29,613 nucleotides of DNA, from positions 1-29,613 of the forward strand of contig HF987766.1 of the NCBI GenBank assembly GCA_000431135.1. Direction: 5' to 3'. The notes under the pieces are model-generated. The model saw only the letters and a program-made list of their open reading frames with translations, was not told the DNA's origin and searched no databases. This DNA comes from Clostridium sp. CAG:590. Its GTDB lineage: Bacteria > Bacillota > Clostridia > Lachnospirales > Lachnospiraceae. Each line of letters opens with the position of its first letter. Within the stretch, counting starts at the first letter, position 1. Positions 22,916 through 29,613 of the stretch are shown here, piece after piece. Both the position numbers and the translations under genes were made by a program.

Positions 22916-25462
22916 ATGGACGGAAGATTAGTTGCGAAAATACTGATATTGTTTGCGATATTTATAGGAAGTATATTTGTTGTAAACCGGATTGACAATG
23001 CAGGAGTGCAGGATGTTTCGGTGGAGATGGAGCAGGCGGAACTGCCAATCGTATATGTACGATACCATGATCAGTTCATTAATACGCTTCATGGATATAC
23101 CGGTAAGGTGGATACGACGTATTTTCGTGATACGATCACTCCAATGGATTATGGACAGACAATTGAATTGTGGTCTGACCAGGAATCCCGGGAGTATAAT
23201 GCTTATCAATATGAGCTGCGGAGTCAGTATCAGGGAGATCTGATCGAGAATGGGGATGTTACGGAACTGACGCAGGCGGATGGTTATGACAAAGTCAGCA
23301 TTACATTTCGAACCAAATTAGAAGAACTCCAGGAATATGTGCTGGTATTGAAAGCAATGAATGGCGAGGATGTGGGAGCCAGATATTATACAAGAGTCGT
23401 AGTAGAAAATGATTTCCATACAGACAAATTATTAGAGTTTGTCGGAAAGTTTAATGCGGCAATCTTTGATAAGGCAGAAGCGGAAAAGACGATCTCAAAA
23501 AGTATTGAGCCCAATGAAGATGGTAATAACGAGTATTTGTCAGAGGTGGATATTCACTCCAGTTTTGATACGATCACATTTGCAGATCTGAATCCGACAC
23601 AGCTGACAAAACCGATTGCCAGCATCAAAGAGATTGATGACAGCTATGCGATCATTCAATTAAAATACATGATCTCTGCAACGGAGAATAAGATCGTAGA
23701 AAACTTTTATGTTACGGAAGACTACCGGGTGCGATATGTAGATGAAAGCAATGTGTACCTTTTGGATTATAAACGAACACAGGATGCATTATTTACCCCT
23801 GACAATGTGAATATTACAGCGAATAATTTTAAGATCGGTGTCACCAATGATGATGCATTCCAATATGTGACCAATGATAAGAAGACAAAGGTTGCATTTA
23901 CACAGGCAAGACAGTTGTGGTACTACGATTACAATAGCGGAACGATCACAAATGTATATGGATTCTGTCAGAATGACAACTACACGGATGCCAGGGTAAC
24001 CTATGATGAGAACAATATCAAGATATTGAAGATGGATAAGGATGGCAATATCACATTTGCGGTTTACGGGTATATGAACCGGGGCGTACATGAGGGGAAA
24101 GTTGGTATTGCAGTGTATCAGTTTGAGGCAGACAAAGACCGGATGCAGGAAGTGTTGTTTATCGAGAACAATAAGCCGTACAGCATATTAAAAGAAGATA
24201 TGGAGACATTGCTGTATCTGAATAAGGATGGAGAGTTCTATTATTTTGACAATGATGCCGTAGTGAAGGTGGATACCCAGACAAAGAAATCGGAGATTTT
24301 CATTGAGGATGTGTTAAACGAACATTTAGCGGTATCGGAGGACAATCATCTGATCGGATATCCCAATGAAATGCTGCCGGAGAATACGACTTCCGTTACG
24401 GTATTGGACTTAGACAGCAAAAAAAGCTGGTCATTAGATGCCGCAAATGGTGAGCGGTTAGAGACGATCGGATTTGTGGAAGAAGATCTTGTACTTGGCA
24501 GGATCCGGGAGGGAGATATCGAGATCGCATTGGACAAGACGGTTACCTGCCCGATCTCTACGATTGATATCATCAATCAGAAAAAGGATGTAGTGAAGAC
24601 ATATGGTACGACCGGCGTGTATGTTATGCAGGCAACTGCCAAAGACGGGGTTGTATATTTAGACAGGGTTCGTAAGATTAACGGAACATTTGAACCAACA
24701 ACACAGGATTTTATTACCTACAAAGAAAATGAAAACAAAGACGATATCAAAATGGCATACAAATATACGGATAATGCGTATAATCAGCTTTATATGACAT
24801 TTCCGGATTATGTATATGTTACAGCCAGACCGGAATTGATGATCACCAAACAGATTGTAAATGATACAGATACAACGGTTAAGATTGCATTTGATCATAT
24901 TAACAAGAAGTTTTACTGTTATGGTCAGGGACAGTATATGACCGATTATCTGAACCTGAATGAGGCAGTACGGGTTGCCTACGAGAATGCCGGGGTAGTT
25001 TTGGATGAGAATGGAGTGATCGTATGGCGTAAGATTGCAGTAAAGGATTACCATACGGTTGCAGATAAGATTAAGATCTATACGGTTGCAGATACAAAAG
25101 ATACATTGTCTGCATGTATTTATATGATGGGTGTGTATGAAGAAAAGAATCCGGATCTGTCCGCTATGCAAGAAGATATAGCAGACGAAATGCCGATCGA
25201 GGATGTAATCCTCAAATATACCGGACGACAGGGAACGGATATTACCGGATGTGATTTTGAAAATGGATTATATTATCTGTGTAAGGATGCACCGGTTATC
25301 ACGAGATTTGCAGATGGCACATATGTGTTAGTCACCAGTTACAACGGACAGAAGATCCGTTATATCAATCCTCTTGAGACAGAGGACATTGTAGAATCCA
25401 GAGAAGAATTTGAAAGTAAGGTAAAGGACAGTGGCAATGTCTTTATCAGTTATGTACGGTAA
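22916..25462 (+). CDS. Large membrane-anchored extracellular protein, C39-like C-terminus
   Basis: The 848-residue protein has one N-terminal membrane segment (LVAKILILFAIFIGSIFVV, residues 5-23) and an extracellular body. Residues about 290-620 show repeated short strands with acidic loops (YYDYNSGTITNVYGF, YLNKDGEFYYFDNDAVVKV), suggesting a beta-propeller-like fold. The last ~150 residues resemble a C39-peptidase fold: SACIYMMGVYEE near C734 at the place of the catalytic Cys, and GTYVLVTSYNG ... IRYINP, where active enzymes have GHxVVV..Y....I.DP. The catalytic His position is Thr (T802), so it is probably inactive. The assignment is an inference from pattern. AGGAG precedes the ATG. A terminator-like hairpin follows it directly. 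Confidence 0.7.
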   Translation: MDGRLVAKILILFAIFIGSIFVVNRIDNAGVQDVSVEMEQAELPIVYVRYHDQFINTLHGYTGKVDTTYFRDTITPMDYGQTIELWSDQESREYNAYQYELRSQYQGDLIENGDVTELTQADGYDKVSITFRTKLEELQEYVLVLKAMNGEDVGARYYTRVVVENDFHTDKLLEFVGKFNAAIFDKAEAEKTISKSIEPNEDGNNEYLSEVDIHSSFDTITFADLNPTQLTKPIASIKEIDDSYAIIQLKYMISATENKIVENFYVTEDYRVRYVDESNVYLLDYKRTQDALFTPDNVNITANNFKIGVTNDDAFQYVTNDKKTKVAFTQARQLWYYDYNSGTITNVYGFCQNDNYTDARVTYDENNIKILKMDKDGNITFAVYGYMNRGVHEGKVGIAVYQFEADKDRMQEVLFIENNKPYSILKEDMETLLYLNKDGEFYYFDNDAVVKVDTQTKKSEIFIEDVLNEHLAVSEDNHLIGYPNEMLPENTTSVTVLDLDSKKSWSLDAANGERLETIGFVEEDLVLGRIREGDIEIALDKTVTCPISTIDIINQKKDVVKTYGTTGVYVMQATAKDGVVYLDRVRKINGTFEPTTQDFITYKENENKDDIKMAYKYTDNAYNQLYMTFPDYVYVTARPELMITKQIVNDTDTTVKIAFDHINKKFYCYGQGQYMTDYLNLNEAVRVAYENAGVVLDENGVIVWRKIAVKDYHTVADKIKIYTVADTKDTLSACIYMMGVYEEKNPDLSAMQEDIADEMPIEDVILKYTGRQGTDITGCDFENGLYYLCKDAPVITRFADGTYVLVTSYNGQKIRYINPLETEDIVESREEFESKVKDSGNVFISYVR

Positions 25463-25467
25463 GATCA

Positions 25468-25504
25468 GGCTGCGCACTATTTCTTAGTGCGACAGCCCTT
25501 TTGT
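25468..25504 (+). terminator. Terminator after the large exported protein
   Basis: GGCTG-CGCACTA (25468-25479) pairs with TAGTGCG-A-CAGCC (25485-25497), one bulged A, followed by CTTTTGTATT. It starts 6 nt after the stop codon. Its minus-strand reading supplies the stop codon of the degV fragment. Confidence 0.7.
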
Positions 25505-25621
25505 ATTCATTCTATTTGCCTCGCGTATGTCAGCAAGAGTATCCATCAGAAGTCCGTATCCGGAAGAAGCAGCAAGAGAATCTACAACATAGATCTTGCG
25601 GTCAGGGGTGTGATCATGCAA
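25484..25621 (-). pseudogene. Fragment of a degV gene
   Basis: The minus-strand frame reads PDRKIYVVDSLAASSGYG then LLMDTLADIREANRM, which is the central fatty-acid-binding-domain segment of DegV family proteins (usually about 280-300 residues). Only about 35 residues remain. On the 5' side the frame runs into the end of the hemolysin III-like gene, whose TGA (25614-25616) lies inside it; on the 3' side it runs into the terminator hairpin, where it stops. No in-frame N- or C-terminal degV parts flank it. It is a relic of a deletion or recombination event and not expected to make a functional protein. Confidence 0.75.
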
Positions 25622-26348
25622 GGTATTTGTAAACAAGAATGTAATGACAAAGACTTCCGGCCATTACAAAGCAGTGAAACAGTTCATGATTTCCAAAATA
25701 CCGCCAGTTGCATTTTTTAAAAAGCGGGAGTTTTAGGGCATAGATGATGCCACCCACCGTATAAATGATACCGCCGATCAGAAGCCATAGAAAGGCTGCG
25801 TGACTCAGATTCTTCATGATCGGAGAAAATGCAAAGACAACGAGCCAGCCCATACTGATATACAGAACCGAAGACAGCCAGTGTGGGCAGGTGATCCAAC
25901 AGATCTTGAATATCGTTCCGACAATTGCAACTGCCCAGACAGTAGTTAAAAGCGGCAGACCGATTGATTTCGGAAGAACAATCAGACAGACCGGGGTATA
26001 GGAACCGGCAATCAATACAAATATCATGGCATGGTCAATCTTTCGTAATACCTTATTCACAGATTCGGAAATGTCAAACGTGTGATACGTTGTACTGGCT
26101 GCATACAAACAGATCATGCTGAGTATAAATATTGTAAAAGCACTCAAATATGCATGATTGCTTCCGGAAGCAGCCTTGCTTAAAAGAGGAGCTGTGCCGA
26201 TGATGGCAGCAATCATGGCAATAAAATGCGTTAGTGCACTTCCCGGATCTTTTACCCGAAAAGTTCTTTTTTGTATGGTGACCGGAAGAGAAGCTTCCGA
26301 TGCATAGGAATGAATATTTTGTTTTGATTTTAAAGTAATGGTAGTCAT
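25614..26348 (-). CDS. Hemolysin III / PAQR-family membrane protein
   Basis: The 244-residue protein has about seven membrane segments and the family histidine motifs: STTYHTF, KIDHAMIFVLIAGSYTPV and HELFHCFVMAGSLCHY. Bacterial hemolysin III (YqfA/TrhA-type) proteins are related to PAQR receptors, likely metal-dependent amidohydrolases involved in membrane lipid homeostasis; hemolytic activity is often only nominal. I chose the ATG at 26348 (MTTITLK) because AAAGGG precedes it and upstream codons lie in the promoter region. The 3' end runs directly into the degV fragment, so its last residues may have been altered by that event. Repeated ATGTAGTATT-like sites around its promoter suggest regulation. 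Confidence 0.88.
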   Translation of the reverse strand: MTTITLKSKQNIHSYASEASLPVTIQKRTFRVKDPGSALTHFIAMIAAIIGTAPLLSKAASGSNHAYLSAFTIFILSMICLYAASTTYHTFDISESVNKVLRKIDHAMIFVLIAGSYTPVCLIVLPKSIGLPLLTTVWAVAIVGTIFKICWITCPHWLSSVLYISMGWLVVFAFSPIMKNLSHAAFLWLLIGGIIYTVGGIIYALKLPLFKKCNWRYFGNHELFHCFVMAGSLCHYILVYKYLA

Positions 26349-26372
26349 GATAACACACCCTTTCTGTTGTTG

Positions 26373-26430
26373 AATACTTTGTAATGTAGTATTGAATACT
26401 ATGTTATGCTGTATGGACATAATACTACAT
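26373..26430. promoter_or_regulatory. Operator-like repeats around the hemolysin III gene promoter
   Basis: The motif ATGTAGTATT occurs at 26384-26393 and, inverted and perfect, at 26421-26430. The 15-bp palindrome TAGTATTGAATACTA spans 26387-26401, and another AATACT is at 26373-26378. One site overlaps the -10 box and the others lie just downstream of the expected start, a layout typical of repressor binding. The regulator is unknown. Confidence 0.5.
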
Positions 26431-26447
26431 GTAAATAGAATATGCAA
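26419..26447 (-). promoter_or_regulatory. Promoter of the hemolysin III-like gene
   Basis: On the minus strand, TTGCAT (26447-26442) and TATTAT (26424-26419) are separated by 17 bp. The start would be near 26412. The -10 lies inside an operator-like repeat. Confidence 0.55.
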
Positions 26448-26485
26448 GCGTCTTTTTTTTATACACAACATATACTATTTAAAAG

Positions 26486-26514
26486 TTGCGAAAAAATTAG
26501 ATTGTCGCTATAAT
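26486..26514 (+). promoter_or_regulatory. Promoter of the flavin reductase gene
   Basis: TTGCGA (26486-26491) and a consensus TATAAT (26509-26514) are separated by 17 bp, giving a start near 26521. It is divergent from the hemolysin III promoter, whose -35 is about 40 bp away. Confidence 0.65.
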
Positions 26515-26524
26515 ACAAAAGACA

Positions 26525-26574
26525 GGACGCTTGTCCGTAAGGCAGGAAAAAGCGAAGGTTCCTGCCTATTTTTG
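26525..26574 (+). terminator. Attenuator-like leader hairpins before the flavin reductase gene
   Basis: Within the predicted leader, a small hairpin GGAC-GCTT-GTCC (26525-26536) is followed by a 9-bp stem AGGCAGGAA/TTCCTGCCT (26540-26548, 26559-26567) and ATTTTTG. The second is terminator-like and lies between promoter and gene, so it probably acts as a conditional terminator. I recognise no riboswitch consensus in it. Confidence 0.55.
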
Positions 26575-26591
26575 TAAAAGGAGTTAAGACA

Positions 26592-27158
26592 ATGGGAAAA
26601 CAATCATGGAAACCGGGCAATATGTTATATCCGGTACCGGCTGTGCTGGTAAGCTGCAGAGATAAAGAAGGAAATGACAATGTATTGACAATAGCCTGGG
26701 CAGGAACGATCTGTTCCGATCCTGCGATGGTGTCGATTTCGGTTCGAAAGGAAAGACATTCCTATCCGATGATCAAGGAAAGCGGCGTGTTTGTAATCAA
26801 TCTGACAACCAGGGATCTGGTACAGGCAACTGATTATTGTGGTGTGCGAAGCGGAAAAGATGAAGACAAATTTGCAGCAATGCACTTGACAAAGGGAGAG
26901 GCGGAGAAGATTAATGCCCCGATCATTATGGAAAGCCCGGTCAATATTGAATGCAAAGTAAAACAGGTTTTAGAACTTGGAAGTCATGATATGTTTATTG
27001 CCGAGGTTGTAAATGTACAGGTATCGGATGAATATATGGACGAAAAGGGAGCTTTTCATATGAATGATGCAGACTTACTGGCATATTTACATGGTCAGTA
27101 TTATGCGTTGGGAGAACATCTGGGATCATTTGGATATTCTGTTCGTAAAGCAAAATAA
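26592..27158 (+). CDS. Flavin reductase-like, FMN-binding split-barrel protein
   Basis: The 188-residue protein matches the flavoredoxin/flavin reductase-like family: YPVPAVLVSCRDKEGNDNVLTIAWAG at the N-terminus, SVRKERHSYPMIKESGVFVINL, and a C-terminal region lining the flavin (LELGSHDMFIAEVVNVQV). These proteins bind FMN and reduce flavins or pass electrons in anaerobes; the physiological partner is unknown. AAAGGAG lies 9 nt before the ATG at 26592. Transcription from the promoter at 26486-26514 must pass a terminator-like hairpin in the leader, so attenuation control is likely. It is followed by a cell-wall endopeptidase gene with no evident functional link. Confidence 0.85.
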   Translation: MGKQSWKPGNMLYPVPAVLVSCRDKEGNDNVLTIAWAGTICSDPAMVSISVRKERHSYPMIKESGVFVINLTTRDLVQATDYCGVRSGKDEDKFAAMHLTKGEAEKINAPIIMESPVNIECKVKQVLELGSHDMFIAEVVNVQVSDEYMDEKGAFHMNDADLLAYLHGQYYALGEHLGSFGYSVRKAK

Positions 27159-27189
27159 TGAGTATGTGTAGAGTGAAAAGAGGATGCAT

Positions 27190-29127
27190 GTGAAAAAGTT
27201 TAATTTTAAAACCCGGATGCAGGTTGGCTGGTTTAAAGCGGCAATGTTTGGTACGGTAGTCGGCATTTTGCTTGCGCCTACAGCGGGAAAGATATTAACA
27301 GATAAAGAAAAGGCATTTTTGACGGAGAATCCACTTGTGTCTGCAATCAGCAGTATTTCCTTTGGTCCGAAGATCAAGGTTATGATCAATGGGGATGTCG
27401 TAGCACTTGCACCAAGTGAGGAAGCTGCGCAAAATGCTTATAAGCAGGCAAGACTGGCATATAATGCAAAGGGAATCAGGGCACTTAATATAGATGTGAC
27501 CTATGCAGAAGCGGATAAAGAAAAAGATGCAAAGGCGATTGAGGGAAAAAGAGTTCTCAAATCGCAAAAGTTAGAGGATGCTATTCTGAAAAGTTTTGAC
27601 AATTACGCAGATGCAGATAAGAAACTTGCTTATACAATGCGGGTGGATGATCATACGGTGACGGTGGAACATATGGCAGATGTGATCTCGATACTCGAAC
27701 AGGCACAGAATACCTATGATTCCAACGATCAGTTTCAGGTTGGTCTGAAGCCTCCGGCAAGCCGTAATGTTACGATGTATGAGGTAGAGGTGGAAGATAA
27801 GAACACGGGAAAAGAAGCTTCGGAAGAAGTAACGACGGAAGCAACGACAGCAACTCCGGATGAGAATTCTTCTGAGACGGAGGCTGTAACAGAAGAAGGT
27901 TCTGCCGAAAACACAGATACAGAAAATACAAGTGAGGCAACCACAGAGGTTCCGCTTGGTGAGGATGATGTAACGGGAGTAGATGGGATTGTACCAATTC
28001 CGGAGAAGACACAGCGCTACCTGACCGGTGAGGAGTCCACAACCGAGGCGGCAACACAGGAAGGAGAATCTGCATCAGAGGAAACGCAGGGTGGAGATTC
28101 TGAGGAGACCTCCACAGAAGCAGCGGGAGAGGATACAGAGAATTCTTCGGAGAGTACAGAAACACCGGCAGACACGGAAGAAGCAACAACGCAGGATTCG
28201 GCAGTAGCAGAGCAGGGCGTGGATGATGGTGTCAAATATGTAGGATTTGCAGATACTATTCAGGTGATGGAAACCTATGTTAATGCATCCCAGATCAAGG
28301 ATAAGGGTACTGCCTATACAGAAATGACAACCAAAAATGCGGAGGCAGGCATTTATGTTGTGGAACCGGGTGACGCATTATCCATTATTGCAGAGAAGAA
28401 TAATATATCTGTGGATGAGATTAAGGAACTGAATCCGCAGATTGAATCAGATGATGACATTTATTATGATGATCGTCTGAATATTACAGTGCCAAAAGCG
28501 GCATTGCAGATTCTTGTGGAGAAACAGGAGACATACAAGGAAAGTTATAATGAAGATGTTGTATATCAGGATGACGACAGTATGTTCATTGGCGAGACGG
28601 AAGTTGTTCAGGAAGGAACACCGGGCAGCCATGTCGTAACAGATCTTGTTACATACAAAGATGATGTGGAATCGGAACGTGAGAACTTAAAAGAAACCGT
28701 TGAAGTGGCAGCCGTTGCAGAAGTGGTAAAACGAGGAACCAAATCAAAGCCGACATATATGTATCCGGTTACCAACTGGAATCTGACTTCTAATTTTGGA
28801 TACCGCTGGGGTCGACTCCATGCAGGAGCAGACGTCGGAGTTCCGATCGGAACAACTGTGCGTGCATCACGGGCAGGACAGGTAATAACAGCAGGCTGGG
28901 TAGGCGGTTATGGTAACTGCGTGATCATTGACCATGGCGATGGTGTGACTACCCGATACGGTCATTTAAGCGAAGTCACTGTAAGCGTTGGGCAATATGT
29001 AGATCAGGGACAGCAGGTTGCACTTTCCGGTAATACCGGACGAAGCACGGGACCACACCTTCATTTTGAAATTCGAATCAATGGAGAGGCGGTAGATCCA
29101 TTGCCATATCTTGCCGGCGAAAAATAG
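27190..29127 (+). CDS. Cell-wall M23 endopeptidase with LysM and G5-like domains
   Basis: The 645-residue exported protein begins with a membrane anchor or signal (about residues 10-35). A folded N-terminal region is followed by a low-complexity linker rich in Thr, Glu and Ser (about 205-350), a LysM domain (about 387-435; YVVEPGDALSIIAEKNNISV ... IKELNP), a G5-like region (about 445-520) and a C-terminal M23 peptidase. The M23 zinc and catalytic residues are present: HAGAD near residue 544, YGHLS, and HLHFE near 622. It should cleave peptidoglycan cross-bridges during growth or remodelling. I prefer GTG at 27190, with AGAGG 7 nt upstream, over ATG at 27184, which is too close. Confidence 0.9.
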   Translation: MKKFNFKTRMQVGWFKAAMFGTVVGILLAPTAGKILTDKEKAFLTENPLVSAISSISFGPKIKVMINGDVVALAPSEEAAQNAYKQARLAYNAKGIRALNIDVTYAEADKEKDAKAIEGKRVLKSQKLEDAILKSFDNYADADKKLAYTMRVDDHTVTVEHMADVISILEQAQNTYDSNDQFQVGLKPPASRNVTMYEVEVEDKNTGKEASEEVTTEATTATPDENSSETEAVTEEGSAENTDTENTSEATTEVPLGEDDVTGVDGIVPIPEKTQRYLTGEESTTEAATQEGESASEETQGGDSEETSTEAAGEDTENSSESTETPADTEEATTQDSAVAEQGVDDGVKYVGFADTIQVMETYVNASQIKDKGTAYTEMTTKNAEAGIYVVEPGDALSIIAEKNNISVDEIKELNPQIESDDDIYYDDRLNITVPKAALQILVEKQETYKESYNEDVVYQDDDSMFIGETEVVQEGTPGSHVVTDLVTYKDDVESERENLKETVEVAAVAEVVKRGTKSKPTYMYPVTNWNLTSNFGYRWGRLHAGADVGVPIGTTVRASRAGQVITAGWVGGYGNCVIIDHGDGVTTRYGHLSEVTVSVGQYVDQGQQVALSGNTGRSTGPHLHFEIRINGEAVDPLPYLAGEK

Positions 29128-29143
29128 AAGGAGATGAGGTGCG

Positions 29144-29530
29144 TTGAGTACAATTATATATGATGCAAGACGCGTAAAAGGATATGAATATCTGAAAGAA
29201 TTATGTGCATATGCGGATAGAGATCAGGCGTATATGGAGATGCTGTGGAAGGAGCTTGCCATAGACGGGGAACTGATGAAAGAGTTTGCATATTATGCGG
29301 ATCATCAGACGTTACTGGATGAAATGAAATGCGAAGGATATTCATTGACAGATCTATATGTATGGCAGGTGGAACATTATAATCTGATGCAGGATTATGG
29401 AAAAAATGGAGCAGATTGCAATAAAGTTGCAATGGTGCTGGATTCACTTGTCATGATGGCACAATTAAAAAAGAATCCGGAAGAATACTTGAAACGCCTA
29501 AACGGAAACCTCGGAATGGATCGCTTTTAA
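29144..29530 (+). CDS. Hypothetical protein (128 aa)
   Basis: A soluble, mainly helical protein (YEYLKELCAYADRDQAYMEM, HYNLMQDYGKNGADCNKVAM) with no signal peptide, membrane segment or recognised motif. I do not recognise the family. The start is TTG at 29144, with GGAGATGAGG upstream; its stretch has coding-like composition and it lies 16 bp after the M23 endopeptidase gene, so the two are probably co-transcribed. A role linked to the cell wall is only guilt by association. Confidence 0.7.
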   Translation: MSTIIYDARRVKGYEYLKELCAYADRDQAYMEMLWKELAIDGELMKEFAYYADHQTLLDEMKCEGYSLTDLYVWQVEHYNLMQDYGKNGADCNKVAMVLDSLVMMAQLKKNPEEYLKRLNGNLGMDRF

Positions 29531-29613
29531 TCCGATTACCCTTGCACAGCGTGAGTGAGGGACGTGCGAAATATTTAAGGTGTTGTATTAGTTGTATAGA
29601 TGCAACAGTATCA

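Noticed and set aside
25487..25720. Plus-strand ORF of 77 codons after the large exported protein
   Set aside because: It begins in a terminator and is antisense to the degV fragment and the hemolysin III-like gene.
29531..29613. Signals in the last 83 bases
   Set aside because: Only a weak imperfect repeat (GTTGTAT and ATGCAAC) is visible; no promoter, hairpin with T-run or gene could be supported.

Overview
The window is chromosomal DNA of a low-GC Gram-positive anaerobe, most likely a member of the Lachnospiraceae (Clostridia). The reasons are the gene set (dnaX-ybaB-recR, a Clostridia-type phosphofructokinase, a Firmicutes-style Tad pilus locus with an Flp1-like pilin, and a YfhO membrane protein), strong GGAGG-type ribosome binding sites, frequent GTG and TTG starts, and SigA-like promoters with 17-bp spacers. 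No rRNA, tRNA, CRISPR array, prophage or complete insertion sequence was seen.

Layout. (1) 1-1450, minus strand: a zinc-ribbon YvyF-like protein and the tRNA m7G46 methyltransferase TrmB form a coupled pair, followed by a possible 46-residue cysteine-rich ORF and a hairpin. (2) 1470-6900, plus strand: an orphan HisA of the eukaryotic (yeast HIS6) type, a large YfhO-family membrane protein, and a hybrid sensor histidine kinase whose receiver domain is broken by a 23-bp tandem duplication. A strong terminator follows. (3) 7000-16193, plus strand: a regulatory region rich in AT palindromes and then a compact Tad/Flp pilus operon. Its order is prepilin peptidase, TadZ-like ATPase, TadA motor ATPase, TadB, an enlarged TadC, Flp1-like pilin, a DUF5702/TadG-like protein, two TadE-like pseudopilins (one with duplicated His/Cys modules) and an FHA-domain membrane protein. 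The genes mostly overlap or nearly touch; the one large gap (about 180 bp) holds an imperfect inverted-repeat element. (4) 16168-17199, minus strand: an exported CapA-family protein that converges on, and overlaps, the end of the pilus operon. (5) 17420-22270, plus strand: a flavodoxin-like/SCP2 fusion, dnaX, ybaB, recR and pfk, i.e. the conserved replication and recombination cluster followed by glycolysis. (6) 22270-25462: a highly structured non-coding segment, a small hypothetical protein and a large exported protein whose C-terminus resembles a degenerate C39-peptidase fold. (7) 25484-26348, minus strand: a fragment of a degV gene and a hemolysin III/PAQR-like membrane protein. (8) 26592 to the end, plus strand: a flavin reductase with an attenuator-like leader, a cell-wall M23 endopeptidase with LysM and G5-like domains, and a small hypothetical protein.

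How the genes work together. The pilus block is self-contained: the peptidase processes the Flp pilin and TadE-type pseudopilins, TadZ localises the machine, TadA powers it, and TadB/TadC form the membrane platform. No secretin or outer-membrane lipoprotein gene is present, as expected for a single-membrane cell. The FHA protein suggests phospho-threonine-dependent control, but the kinase is not visible here. The most noteworthy observations are the receiver-breaking tandem duplication, the palindrome cluster upstream of the pilus operon, the structured element after pfk, the tandem His/Cys modules on a TadE protein, and two genes whose best ribosome binding site points at an ACG codon. Nothing here proves an entirely new system.
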